The notes under the pieces: generated by a model | Seen by the model: only the letters and a program-made list of their open reading frames with translations | Told to the model about the DNA's origin: nothing | Database searches by the model: none | Part shown: positions 15,185 through 22,896 of the stretch, piece by piece | Position numbering within the stretch: position 1 is the first letter of the stretch | Layout: the number at the start of each line of letters is the position of its first letter | Assembly: GCA_002431635.1 (NCBI GenBank) | Contig: DJGH01000034.1 | Location: 1 to 23,369, forward strand | From: Petrotoga sp. UBA5851 | GTDB taxonomy: Bacteria > Thermotogota > Thermotogae > Petrotogales > Petrotogaceae | Direction: 5' to 3' | Length of the DNA stretch: 23,369 nt | Made by a program: the position numbers and the translations under genes

Positions 15185-16531
15185 GTGAATAAAGAGAATA
15201 AAAGTGCACCTGTCTGGTTCAAGCTTATAGTTTTGGTTTTGATAGGAGTAATGGGAATAATTGCAGGAATGGATTTTTGGAATCTTAGACATTATAAGGA
15301 ATCATTAGTAGCTTCGGAAGGTCTTACAAAGCAAATAATGCTAAGCGATTACCTCCCGAGTCTTAAAGGCACATGGGGCGATACTCCGATATATGTATAT
15401 GATTCAGGAGTTCCCGGAGGAGTGGCACTTCTCATGGGTGGAACCCATCCTTATGAACCTGCTACAATGATGGCAGGATACATACTTGCCGAAAACATGA
15501 AAGTCGAAAAAGGAAAGGTCTTTGTTGTACCTGTTGCCAACAGAAGCGCCAACACCCTTGGTATGCTTGGAAATGCTTATCCGATGTTCTATACTATAGA
15601 TACAGCATTTGGTCCTAAGCAGTACAAGATCGGTGACAGAAACACAAACCCACTTGACCAGTGGCCTGATCCTTTCACATATGTTCACTATCCTTCAGGA
15701 CAGAACCTGACCTACCAGGATATGAGGAACTTCAACAGAACATGGCCAGGAAGAGCAGACGGAACACTTACCGAAAGAATTTCCTATGCTTTCATGGAGC
15801 TTATGAGAAAAGAAAAAGTAGACATATACTTTGACTATCACGAAGCATCGCTCATGTATCCGGTTGTCGACACATACGTTGCACATAACTTTGCAGATGA
15901 AATATCACTGCTGGCACAGATGACCCTTGATACATACAAGTTCCCCATGAAGGCCGAAGCTTCTCCTAAAAAACTCAGAGGTCTTTCACACAGAGAAGTA
16001 GGAGACTATGCCATAGACGAAGAGCTTGTTCCAGAGCTTGTAAAGCTTGAAATGTCAGGCTATGCCTATGATTATGATAAAAAGCTTGAAGTTATAAACA
16101 AATCGTCCCATCATACCTTTGTTCTTCTTATGGAAACTCTTGAACCTTTCATAGAAAGAGTTGCAGGAAGAGTAACCGTTGATCTTCTCATGGAAGGAAA
16201 CGACGAGTTCATACAGACAGCAGCAGATAAGAAGCTTCTTTTCGCAAGGTATGATTCAAGGGAAGGAATAACCATGCCTATCGATGAAGACGGCAGGGGT
16301 GGATACGTTGTAAAGGGCGCTCCTATGTACTATAGAGTCGCCAGGCACCTCGAAGGTACCAAGGAAGCCATAAAATGGATGAGCATGCTCTATCCTGACA
16401 AAGAGCTCGTTCTTGACTTTCCGGGCTTTCACGATATAATGGAACCCGCAACAACCAAAGGAAACGCAGCTCTTGGAGATTTCCTCCACGATCCTGCAAC
16501 TTCTGATCCATCCAGAGTATTCTACCAATAA
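15185..16531 (+). CDS. Membrane-anchored zinc carboxypeptidase/deacylase of the AstE-AspA/M14-M99 type
   Basis: The 448-residue protein has a GTG start at 15185, with AAGGAG 11 bases upstream. One N-terminal membrane anchor spans about 11-29, so the catalytic domain is outside the cytoplasm. Zinc-site features are clear: GGTHPYEPA (His88 and Glu91), the substrate loop FNRTWPGR (Asn184-Arg185) matching the NRxFPG motif, and the third metal ligand His219 in FDYHEAS. A candidate catalytic Glu lies in LVKLEMSG. The family removes acyl groups or C-terminal residues. Given tandem C69 peptidases and pgsBC nearby, gamma-glutamyl peptides are a reasonable substrate guess. The actual substrate is not shown by the sequence. 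Confidence 0.78.
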   Translation: MNKENKSAPVWFKLIVLVLIGVMGIIAGMDFWNLRHYKESLVASEGLTKQIMLSDYLPSLKGTWGDTPIYVYDSGVPGGVALLMGGTHPYEPATMMAGYILAENMKVEKGKVFVVPVANRSANTLGMLGNAYPMFYTIDTAFGPKQYKIGDRNTNPLDQWPDPFTYVHYPSGQNLTYQDMRNFNRTWPGRADGTLTERISYAFMELMRKEKVDIYFDYHEASLMYPVVDTYVAHNFADEISLLAQMTLDTYKFPMKAEASPKKLRGLSHREVGDYAIDEELVPELVKLEMSGYAYDYDKKLEVINKSSHHTFVLLMETLEPFIERVAGRVTVDLLMEGNDEFIQTAADKKLLFARYDSREGITMPIDEDGRGGYVVKGAPMYYRVARHLEGTKEAIKWMSMLYPDKELVLDFPGFHDIMEPATTKGNAALGDFLHDPATSDPSRVFYQ

Positions 16532-16585
16532 TTTTTTTGTTTCTAATTGGGTCTCTACTCAAAAACCTACGGGGGTGCATATAGC

Positions 16586-18247
16586 ATGGGTAAAAAAAGG
16601 ATACTGGTAGCTCTTTTTACGCTTATCGTTCTTTTAGTTAGCACTGTAGCTTTCACCTGTACAATCATTGCAGTGGGAAACAAAGCCACAGTTGACGGTT
16701 CGGCAATAATAACTCATAACGACGATTCTTCGGTTGCCGATTTCAGATTATGGATTCTTCCTGGCGGAGAATGGCAGTCAGGAACAGTAAGAGATATAGT
16801 TCTTGATTCACACGACTATATTGATTACTCCAAATTTCCAAATGTAGATTATAACAAGAACAGAAACGGAAGAGCCATGGTCATGGGTATCGACCCACAG
16901 CCCGCACAGACCTACAAGTACTTCCACTCCAGATACTCCTTCATGAATGAATGGGGAGTAGCCATCGGCGAATCAACTGCCGGTATAACTACAAGCAATG
17001 ATTATGGAAAAGCCGTAAGACAGGCCCTCTTTGAAGATGAGGAAGGAATTGTTGACTGCTGGGCAGCACAGGATATAGCTCTTGAAAGAGCAACAACCGC
17101 AAGAGAAGCAGTTCAGATAATGGGAGAACTCATTAACAAGTACGGTTGGAGCGTTGCCGGCGGTGGCGGAGAGTTAATGGACATCACCGACGGTAAAGAA
17201 GTATGGATTATGGAGTTCTACGGCGCAAACCTTTGGATGGCTGTAAAGATGCCAGACGATATGGTTTACGTTGGCGCAAACACCATGAGAATTCTTGTTG
17301 ACCCAAGAGACGGTATAGACCCAGTTTCAGGCGTTAAGTATGAAGTTCTCACTTCACCCGGTTTTGTTGAATATGCTATAAACAAAGGCTGGTATGATCC
17401 GAACTCAGGTAAAAAGTTCAGACCTGCTGAAGTTTATGCAAACAGAAATGCACATAACAAGAGAGAATGGAGAGTATTCGACCTCGTTGCCCCTTCGATG
17501 AAGATTGAAGACAATGCAAAAGAGTATCCTCTTTTCGTAAAACCAGACAAGCTTTTATCAGTAGACGATATTTTCAAAATATCAGGCGATCACTTTGAAG
17601 GCACACAGTACGACCTTACAAAGGGACCTGCTGCAGGACCTTTCGGAGATCCTTTGACTAACTACGGTCTTGGTTCAAGACAGAGACCTATAGGTATTCC
17701 TCTTACAGCTTACGTCCATATCGGACAGGTTAAAGCATGGTTGCCAAGAGAGTTCAGAGGAATCAGCTGGTACGGTTACGGTTCGGTCGGACACACATAT
17801 ATTACTCCTCTCTTCCCGGCTATGGAAAAACTTCCTGATTTCTATGCAGTAGGCTCAAGATACGAAACATTCAGAAGAGACTCCGGCTGGTGGACCAACA
17901 CATATGTACAGCAGATGGTCGGTCTGAGATACTCAGAAGCTATAAAGGACCTCAGAGCTCTCAGAGATCCTAAGATGCAGAGCGTATACACCCAGACATC
18001 AGTACTTCAGGAAGCAGCTGCCACTATGTACAGAAACGGAGATACCAAAGGCGCAGTTAAGCTTATGAGCGACTTCTGCTACAACACAGCAGTAACATGG
18101 CAGAGAGACTGGCTCGAACTCGGTGACAGGCTCTTCACAAAGTACGCTGCTGAAAGAATAGGCTTTAGTTCAAGTGGATATCCACAGTGGTGGAAAGATT
18201 GGTTAACTCCAAGCAAAAATCCTGAATTTTCCAAGTACGGATACTAA
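16586..18247 (+). CDS. Secreted C69-family dipeptidase, copy 1
   Basis: The start is ATG 16586, with GGGGGTG 8 bases upstream, rather than TTG 16547. The 553-residue protein has a signal peptide of about 24 residues, and the next residue is the catalytic Cys25, so signal cleavage would itself expose the N-terminal nucleophile. The C69 signature CTIIAVGNKATVDGSAIITH and NDDSS follows. Further family blocks are YFHSRYSFMNEWGVAIGEST (about 110-129), WIMEFYG and a C-terminal Trp-rich region. The motif before Cys25 (AFT) is not a lipobox, so lipidation is unlikely. C69 enzymes are N-terminal nucleophile dipeptidases. Codons are strongly biased (AGA, AAC, TTC, TAC), a sign of high expression. A close paralogue follows. 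Confidence 0.9.
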   Translation: MGKKRILVALFTLIVLLVSTVAFTCTIIAVGNKATVDGSAIITHNDDSSVADFRLWILPGGEWQSGTVRDIVLDSHDYIDYSKFPNVDYNKNRNGRAMVMGIDPQPAQTYKYFHSRYSFMNEWGVAIGESTAGITTSNDYGKAVRQALFEDEEGIVDCWAAQDIALERATTAREAVQIMGELINKYGWSVAGGGGELMDITDGKEVWIMEFYGANLWMAVKMPDDMVYVGANTMRILVDPRDGIDPVSGVKYEVLTSPGFVEYAINKGWYDPNSGKKFRPAEVYANRNAHNKREWRVFDLVAPSMKIEDNAKEYPLFVKPDKLLSVDDIFKISGDHFEGTQYDLTKGPAAGPFGDPLTNYGLGSRQRPIGIPLTAYVHIGQVKAWLPREFRGISWYGYGSVGHTYITPLFPAMEKLPDFYAVGSRYETFRRDSGWWTNTYVQQMVGLRYSEAIKDLRALRDPKMQSVYTQTSVLQEAAATMYRNGDTKGAVKLMSDFCYNTAVTWQRDWLELGDRLFTKYAAERIGFSSSGYPQWWKDWLTPSKNPEFSKYGY

Positions 18248-18254
18248 TTTTAAT

Positions 18255-18297
18255 AGAACGGGGCAGGCATGGTCAAAACCATGCCGCTTCGCGTTCT
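18255..18297 (+). other. Large intercistronic stem-loop between the C69 genes
   Basis: An 8-bp perfect core, GGCATGGT (18266-18273) with ACCATGCC (18278-18285), has a CAAA loop. It is extended by GC pairs at 63-64/86-87 and by AGAACG (18255-18260) with CGTTCT (18292-18297). No T-run follows, so it is not a terminator. It probably protects the upstream mRNA or sets the ratio of the two peptidases. Confidence 0.7.
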
Positions 18298-18328
18298 TAG
18301 TAACACACATTACAGGGGAGGTATAAGC

Positions 18329-19987
18329 ATGAGAAAAAGCTGGTTAGTTCTTATGATGTTAGTAGTTGTCATGCTTGCTACAACTATTTCGTACGCATGT
18401 ACAATAGTTGGTGCAGGTAACAAAGCAATGGCTGACGGTTCAACGGTTATAACGCACAACGACGATTCAACAAGTGCAGATTTCAGACTCTGGATAATTC
18501 CTGAAGCAGATTGGTCAGAAGGATCCATGAGAGACATAGTTCTTGACAGCCACGACTATATTGATTTCTCAAACTTTCCGAAATCAGTAGACTACACCAA
18601 GAACAGAAACGGAAATGCCATGGTTGTCGGTCAGATGCCCCAGGTTGCACATACCTACAGATACTTTCATTCCAGATACTCCTTCATGAATGAAAAGGGT
18701 GTTGCAATATCAGAATCAACAGGTGGAATTGATACTTCAACAGAGTATGGTAAAAAAGTTGCTAAGTACTTCTCGGACAACGAAGGAATCATTGACTGCT
18801 GGTACGCACAGGACATAGCTCTTGAGAGATCAGCTAGTGCAAGAGAAGCTGTCAAGGTTATGGGAGACCTCGTTGAAACATATGGTTGGAGCAATGTAGG
18901 CGGCGGTCCTGAGTCAATGTTTATCGGAGACGGTAAAGACGTATGGCTTGCTGAGTACTACGGAGCAGACCTCTGGGTTGCAGTCAGAATCCCTGACAAT
19001 GCATTCTCAGTTACAGCAAACAGATTAAGAATTATGGAAGTCGATCCTAACGATACAGCTAACGTAATGTACTCAAAGAACCTTTTCAAAACTGCTGTTG
19101 AGCAGGGTTGGGTTTCAAAAGACCTTCCTCTTAACCAGTGGAAACTTGCAGAGATTTACTCACCAAATGACAGTCTATACGCCACAAGAAGAGAATGGAG
19201 AGCCCTTGACCTTGTTGCTCCTAATTACATGAAGGCCAACAACTATGGTCCAAGCGAACTCAGATATCCTCTTTGGGTAGTTCCGGAAAAAGCTCTTACA
19301 ATAGACGATATATGGAAGATAAAGGCTGATTACTACGAAGGTACTCCTTATGATCTTACCAAGGGAGCAGCAGCTGGTCCATGGGGAGATCCTCTCAGAT
19401 ACGCCAACTCTTCCAAAACCGAAAGAAGTGCTACATGGGAAAGATCAATCAATATGCACAGAACATGTTACCTGCACATTGGCCAGACCAAAGCATGGCT
19501 GCCTGATCCTATAAAGGGAGTTAGCTGGTACGGTTACGGTGCACCTGATACAACATATCTCACACCTCTTTGGGCAGCAATGACCAAGTTACCTGACTTC
19601 TACACGATCGGAAGCAGATACGAAGGATTCAGAAGAGATTCCGGCTGGTGGGTAAACACATATGTACAGCAGATGGCTGAACTTCACTACAACGAAGCCA
19701 TAAAAGACATCAGAAACCTCAGAGCTCCTAAGATGGATATGCTCTACAAAGTTACCCCACAGGTTCAGGAACTCGCAGGTCAGCTTTACAGACAGGGCAA
19801 GACCAAAGAAGCAGTTGCTCTTATCGATAACTACGGCTACATGAATGCTGTCGCATGGAATACAGAATGGCTGAAACTTGGAGATTATTTACTCGGCAGA
19901 TATGCTATGGGTTATATAAACTTCAGAACCACTCCATATCCTCAGACATGGAACGATACAATAGGTTTCACAACTCCTCAGAGATAA
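18329..19987 (+). CDS. Secreted C69-family dipeptidase, copy 2
   Basis: The start is ATG 18329, with GGGGAGG 7 bases upstream. The 552 residues include a signal peptide of 23 residues ending SYA, then catalytic Cys24 in CTIVGAGNKAMADGSTVITH and NDDST. It aligns along its whole length with the preceding gene: both share DSHDYID, FHSRYSFMNE, IALER, REWR, DLTKG and RRDSGWW blocks. More than half of the residues agree by eye in the first 200. It is thus a tandem duplication that has diverged, most in the middle (about 240-300), where substrate loops may differ. As in copy 1, signal cleavage should free the nucleophilic Cys, and codon use is highly biased. Confidence 0.9.
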   Translation: MRKSWLVLMMLVVVMLATTISYACTIVGAGNKAMADGSTVITHNDDSTSADFRLWIIPEADWSEGSMRDIVLDSHDYIDFSNFPKSVDYTKNRNGNAMVVGQMPQVAHTYRYFHSRYSFMNEKGVAISESTGGIDTSTEYGKKVAKYFSDNEGIIDCWYAQDIALERSASAREAVKVMGDLVETYGWSNVGGGPESMFIGDGKDVWLAEYYGADLWVAVRIPDNAFSVTANRLRIMEVDPNDTANVMYSKNLFKTAVEQGWVSKDLPLNQWKLAEIYSPNDSLYATRREWRALDLVAPNYMKANNYGPSELRYPLWVVPEKALTIDDIWKIKADYYEGTPYDLTKGAAAGPWGDPLRYANSSKTERSATWERSINMHRTCYLHIGQTKAWLPDPIKGVSWYGYGAPDTTYLTPLWAAMTKLPDFYTIGSRYEGFRRDSGWWVNTYVQQMAELHYNEAIKDIRNLRAPKMDMLYKVTPQVQELAGQLYRQGKTKEAVALIDNYGYMNAVAWNTEWLKLGDYLLGRYAMGYINFRTTPYPQTWNDTIGFTTPQR

Positions 19988-20008
19988 TCTGAATATCTGA
20001 AACAACAG

Positions 20009-20038
20009 CATGCCGGAGCAATCCGGCATGTCTTTTTT
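20009..20038 (+). terminator. Intrinsic terminator after the peptidase operon
   Basis: CATGCCGGA (20009-20017) pairs perfectly with TCCGGCATG (20022-20030) around a GCAA tetraloop and is followed by TCTTTTTT. It separates the DUF6305-permease-peptidase operon from pgsWBC. Confidence 0.93.
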
Positions 20039-20057
20039 AAAATGTCACAAAATCTCA

Positions 20058-20086
20058 TTGAATATGCCAATAACCAAAGGTATAAT
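20058..20086 (+). promoter_or_regulatory. Promoter of pgsWBC
   Basis: TTGAAT at 20058-20063, a 17-base spacer and TATAAT at 20081-20086, right after the terminator. It lies inside the longest possible pgsW frame, so a transcript from here (start near 20093) cannot use the ATG at 20042. It supports a start at GTG 20108. Confidence 0.6.
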
Positions 20087-20107
20087 TTTCATAAACTATA
20101 TAGGCAG

Positions 20108-21226
20108 GTGACTCCTATAAACTCATTTACCAAATCAACCATACCTTTTTTTTATCTGTTTCTGGCTTTTATAATATCTGTTTTTGGGGTCTGCTTTCTT
20201 GAAAAAACAAAAGTAAGCACCAGAAATGATTTTTATGATCTTCAGTATAAAGCTTCTCACATAATGCAAAACTCTATATCTAATCTCAAAGACTTCCGCC
20301 TGGAAAACAATATCCCTATAAACATAGACGATGATCCAAACAGGACAGGAATAATAGGCGAAGATATGACTCTTCTGGTAACTTCGGTAGGTAATCTTCA
20401 GGCTAAAAGAACATCTGCAAATCCCGATTTTGCAGCACTTATGGTTACGTTTTTTAAAGAGCTTGATCTTAAGGCAGGAGACCATATTGCCATAGGAGCA
20501 AGCGGGTCATTTCCTGCTCTTTTAATAGCAACTCTCAGCGCTGCCAAAGCCATGGAACTTAATCCTCTTATAATTTATTCGATAGGCGCTTCAAATTACG
20601 GTGCAACCATACCCGGTTTCACCTTTATCGATATGCTCAAAGAACTAAACAGACAAAATATTTTTGATTATAAGCTTCTTGCAGTATCTCTTGGGGGAGA
20701 TCATGATCTTGCACAGTACATGTTTTTTGAAGAATCAGAAGCTGTCTTTAATCAAATTGCCCAATCCGCAGCAGTCACTATAATAAAAGAAGAAAACCTT
20801 GAAAAAAGCATCGAAAAGAGAATGGAGCTTTATGCACAAGCACTGGGTTCAGATCCGATGAAGGTGTTCATAAACATAGGAGGTGCTTCCACCAACTTTG
20901 GAGCCACTGAGGCTTCTCTTATCTTTCCGAACGGTCTGTCAAAGAGTCCACCGCGGGTTCTTTCGAGTCCTGTTAAAGGACTCATATTTGAGTACTCTCA
21001 ATCTGGTATTCCTGTAATTCATCTACTAAACATAAAAGATCTCGCCATGAAAAATAAAATACCTGTTGACCCTATTCCTATCCCACAGTTGGGGACAAGC
21101 GGAATTTTTTTCCATTTCAAGTACAGGATTGATTATCTTGCAATATTTTCGGGACTTACAATCTTTATTCTTATAACAGGTTACAGAGAAAAAAAAGTTA
21201 AAAAAAGAAGCGGTGAAAAAACATGA
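20108..21226 (+). CDS. pgsW: Poly-gamma-glutamate system protein PgsW
   Basis: Membrane protein of the poly-gamma-glutamate synthesis set; its exact biochemical role is not established. Two membrane helices, near the N-terminus (PFFYLFLAFIISVFGV) and near the C-terminus (LAIFSGLTIFILIT), bracket a large outer domain with family-typical LLVTSVGNLQAKRTSANPDF, GDHIAIGASGSFPALLIAT, and KVFINIGGASTNFGA blocks. I start it at GTG 20108. The alternative ATG 20042 lacks a ribosome site, sits 4 bases after a terminator's T-run, and is upstream of a promoter. The GTG's own ribosome site is weak (TAGGCAG), so the start remains unsure. It overlaps pgsB by 4 bases. Confidence 0.82.
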   Translation: MTPINSFTKSTIPFFYLFLAFIISVFGVCFLEKTKVSTRNDFYDLQYKASHIMQNSISNLKDFRLENNIPINIDDDPNRTGIIGEDMTLLVTSVGNLQAKRTSANPDFAALMVTFFKELDLKAGDHIAIGASGSFPALLIATLSAAKAMELNPLIIYSIGASNYGATIPGFTFIDMLKELNRQNIFDYKLLAVSLGGDHDLAQYMFFEESEAVFNQIAQSAAVTIIKEENLEKSIEKRMELYAQALGSDPMKVFINIGGASTNFGATEASLIFPNGLSKSPPRVLSSPVKGLIFEYSQSGIPVIHLLNIKDLAMKNKIPVDPIPIPQLGTSGIFFHFKYRIDYLAIFSGLTIFILITGYREKKVKKRSGEKT

Positions 21227-22320
21227 ACTATATACTTACTGCCTTTTTCATAGTTATCGGCTTCATTTTATATGAAAATATCCGGTTATACCTGTGTAAA
21301 AAAAGTATTCCCATAAGAATCCAGGTTAACGGAACCAGAGGAAAAAGCGAAACCGTAAGGCTTGTACATGCGGCTCTCACAGCCATGGGCTACAGAGTTC
21401 TTGGTAAAACTACAGGAACGGTTCCATACTGGATACTTCCGGGAGGTTCATTTAAAAAGATCAACAGAATCGCACCTGCCAACATTCAGGAACAGTACAA
21501 GCTTATTTACAAAGCAAAAAAAATGAAATGCAACGCCGTTGTTGCAGAATGCATGGCCGTAAATCAAGAGTTTCAGAGCGCATGTGCAAGAATAATTCAG
21601 CCGGGTATTACCATAATAACCAATGCTTACACAGATCATGTGCAGGAAATAGGTGAAAATGAGATACAGACCTTGAAAACCCTTCTTTTAAGTATTCCGC
21701 AAGGCTCAATGGTTGTTCTGGGGGATATTTCCCCGGACGGTAAACTTTTCCTTGAGGTTCAGGCTGTCATGAAAAATCTTAAGCTCTATGAAAAAGATGA
21801 AAGTTTCACTGTACAAAAAAATGAGTTCAGATTCAATGTATTTGAAGATAATATAAGAACGGCACTTAAAACAGCCGAACTGCTGGGAGGGAATCTTGAT
21901 ACTTCATATCAAGGCATGAAAGAGGTTTCTCCGGAGGTGGGATCTTTTAAATTTCTTAAACTAAACAGCTCTATAATTCTGGCCAACGCATTTGCCGCCA
22001 ACGATCTTCTTTCAACGGAAAAACTCTTTGAATACTCTAAAAAAACATTCCCTGATAAAGCTATGATTGCTCTTTTCAATCCACGAGATGACAGACAGGA
22101 CCGGACATTATGTTTTGAAAGCTTTCTCAGTGGAGACAGGTTTAAAAAAATCTTATCCACTCACAGGCTTCCTTCAAAGATGAGTAAAAATATAGAGTAT
22201 TCAGTTATAAAGGATGTAAGAAAGATAGCAGAGCTTGTTCCTGAAAACTCTCTTGTATTTGGATTCGGAAATATACGCGATATTTCAGCATGGCTTATGA
22301 CCCTGGAGGTGGAACAATGA
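21223..22320 (+). CDS. pgsB: Poly-gamma-glutamate synthase subunit PgsB/CapB
   Basis: ATP-dependent gamma-glutamyl ligase, related to Mur ligases, that polymerises glutamate with PgsC at the membrane. The 365 residues are a little fewer than the Bacillus enzyme (about 393). There is one N-terminal membrane helix (about 3-20), followed by the ATP loop NGTRGKSE (Asn36-Glu43). Further blocks are LGKTTGTVPYWILPGG (about 61-76), AECMAVNQEFQ, TNAYTDHVQEIG (about 136-147) and a GFGNIRD C-terminal motif. The start ATG 21223 overlaps the pgsW stop, and the gene overlaps pgsC by 4 bases. The key ATP-binding residues are present. Confidence 0.95.
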   Translation: MNYILTAFFIVIGFILYENIRLYLCKKSIPIRIQVNGTRGKSETVRLVHAALTAMGYRVLGKTTGTVPYWILPGGSFKKINRIAPANIQEQYKLIYKAKKMKCNAVVAECMAVNQEFQSACARIIQPGITIITNAYTDHVQEIGENEIQTLKTLLLSIPQGSMVVLGDISPDGKLFLEVQAVMKNLKLYEKDESFTVQKNEFRFNVFEDNIRTALKTAELLGGNLDTSYQGMKEVSPEVGSFKFLKLNSSIILANAFAANDLLSTEKLFEYSKKTFPDKAMIALFNPRDDRQDRTLCFESFLSGDRFKKILSTHRLPSKMSKNIEYSVIKDVRKIAELVPENSLVFGFGNIRDISAWLMTLEVEQ

Positions 22321-22760
22321 ATCCCGAAACATTTTCCGTAGGAATTTCCATAAGTACTCTTTACTGGTGGCTTACCGGACTTTCAGCAGGAGGAATAGTA
22401 ACTCCTTTTTACTTTTACATGTTCATAAACAATCCCTTGAGAATACTATATACCTTAGGCTCAGGCCTTATAACCTATCTTCTCGTCCTGCTGATGAACA
22501 GATTTCTTATTCTTTACGGAAAAAAACGTCTGGCGGTAAATATCCTGACAGGCATCCTGGTAAAACTGCTGATTGATTACATCACCATACGGAACCTTCC
22601 TGTAGATTATATATCCACAACAATAGGAACCATAATTCCAGGACTTATCGCAAATGATTTTTACAGGCAGGGTGTTCTCAAAACCATTTTCTCAGTTGGA
22701 ATAGTAACAGCTATAATATACTTCTTTATAGTTTTTCTAAAAGTTGTCCTTTCTTTTTGA
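22317..22760 (+). CDS. pgsC: Poly-gamma-glutamate synthase subunit PgsC/CapC
   Basis: Integral membrane partner of PgsB. The 147 residues match Bacillus PgsC (149). There are about four to five hydrophobic helices, with family segments SAGGIVTPFYFYMF (about 23-36) and STTIGTIIPGLIANDFYRQG (about 102-121). The start is ATG 22317, inside the pgsB stop region (ATGA), with GGAGGTGG upstream, rather than ATG 22290. No pgsA/capA or pgsE follows, which differs from the Gram-positive operon. No terminator precedes the asp promoter, so pgs transcripts must run into the asp attenuator. Confidence 0.95.
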   Translation: MNPETFSVGISISTLYWWLTGLSAGGIVTPFYFYMFINNPLRILYTLGSGLITYLLVLLMNRFLILYGKKRLAVNILTGILVKLLIDYITIRNLPVDYISTTIGTIIPGLIANDFYRQGVLKTIFSVGIVTAIIYFFIVFLKVVLSF

Positions 22761-22785
22761 TTTTTATTGCAGAGTATGCTATAAT
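22757..22785 (+). promoter_or_regulatory. Promoter of the aspartyl-tRNA synthetase leader
   Basis: TTGATT at 22757-22762 (overlapping the pgsC stop), a 17-base spacer and TATAAT at 22780-22785 preceded by TGC (extended -10). Transcription should start near 22792, which leaves a leader of about 160 bases. Confidence 0.72.
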
Positions 22786-22815
22786 ATTTTTTAAAGAATT
22801 ATTTTGGAGGCAAAG

Positions 22816-22866
22816 ATGCTTATACTTTCTTTCAAAAAAGTTGATGATGATACCATAGCGCCTTAA
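22816..22866 (+). CDS. Aspartate-codon leader peptide (16 aa)
   Basis: A mini-gene with a strong ribosome site (GGAGG, 22806-22810, 5 bases from the ATG) encodes MLILSFKKVDDDTIAP. Three consecutive Asp codons (GAT GAT GAT, 22843-22851) stand just before an antiterminator hairpin, and the stop codon (22864-22866) lies in that hairpin's 5' strand. The gene controlled is a synthetase of the aspartyl type, which matches the sensing codons. I read it as the sensor of an attenuator that reads charged tRNA-Asp. Confidence 0.82.
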   Translation: MLILSFKKVDDDTIAP

Positions 22867-22896
22867 TTAATCTTTGATTAATTAACCGGTGCTGGT
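22852..22896 (+). promoter_or_regulatory. asp antiterminator hairpin
   Basis: Ten perfect A-T-rich pairs (22863-22872 with 22876-22885) close on a TTT loop. After a bulged CC, six more pairs (22857-22862 with 22888-22893, one G-T) follow, and after a bulged AT three more (22852-22854 with 22894-22896): 19 in total. The 3' strand includes nearly all of the terminator's left arm, so only one structure can exist at a time. The stop codon of the leader peptide is in the 5' strand. Confidence 0.72.

Noticed and set aside
16586..19987. Mobile element or recent repeat created by the tandem peptidase genes
   Set aside because: The copies have diverged across their length and no transposase, terminal repeat or integrase is nearby, so this is an old gene duplication.
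22290..22316. Longer pgsC beginning MAYDPGGGT
   Set aside because: ATG 22317 overlaps the pgsB stop, has a GGAGGTGG site in front, and gives the normal family length and N-terminus.
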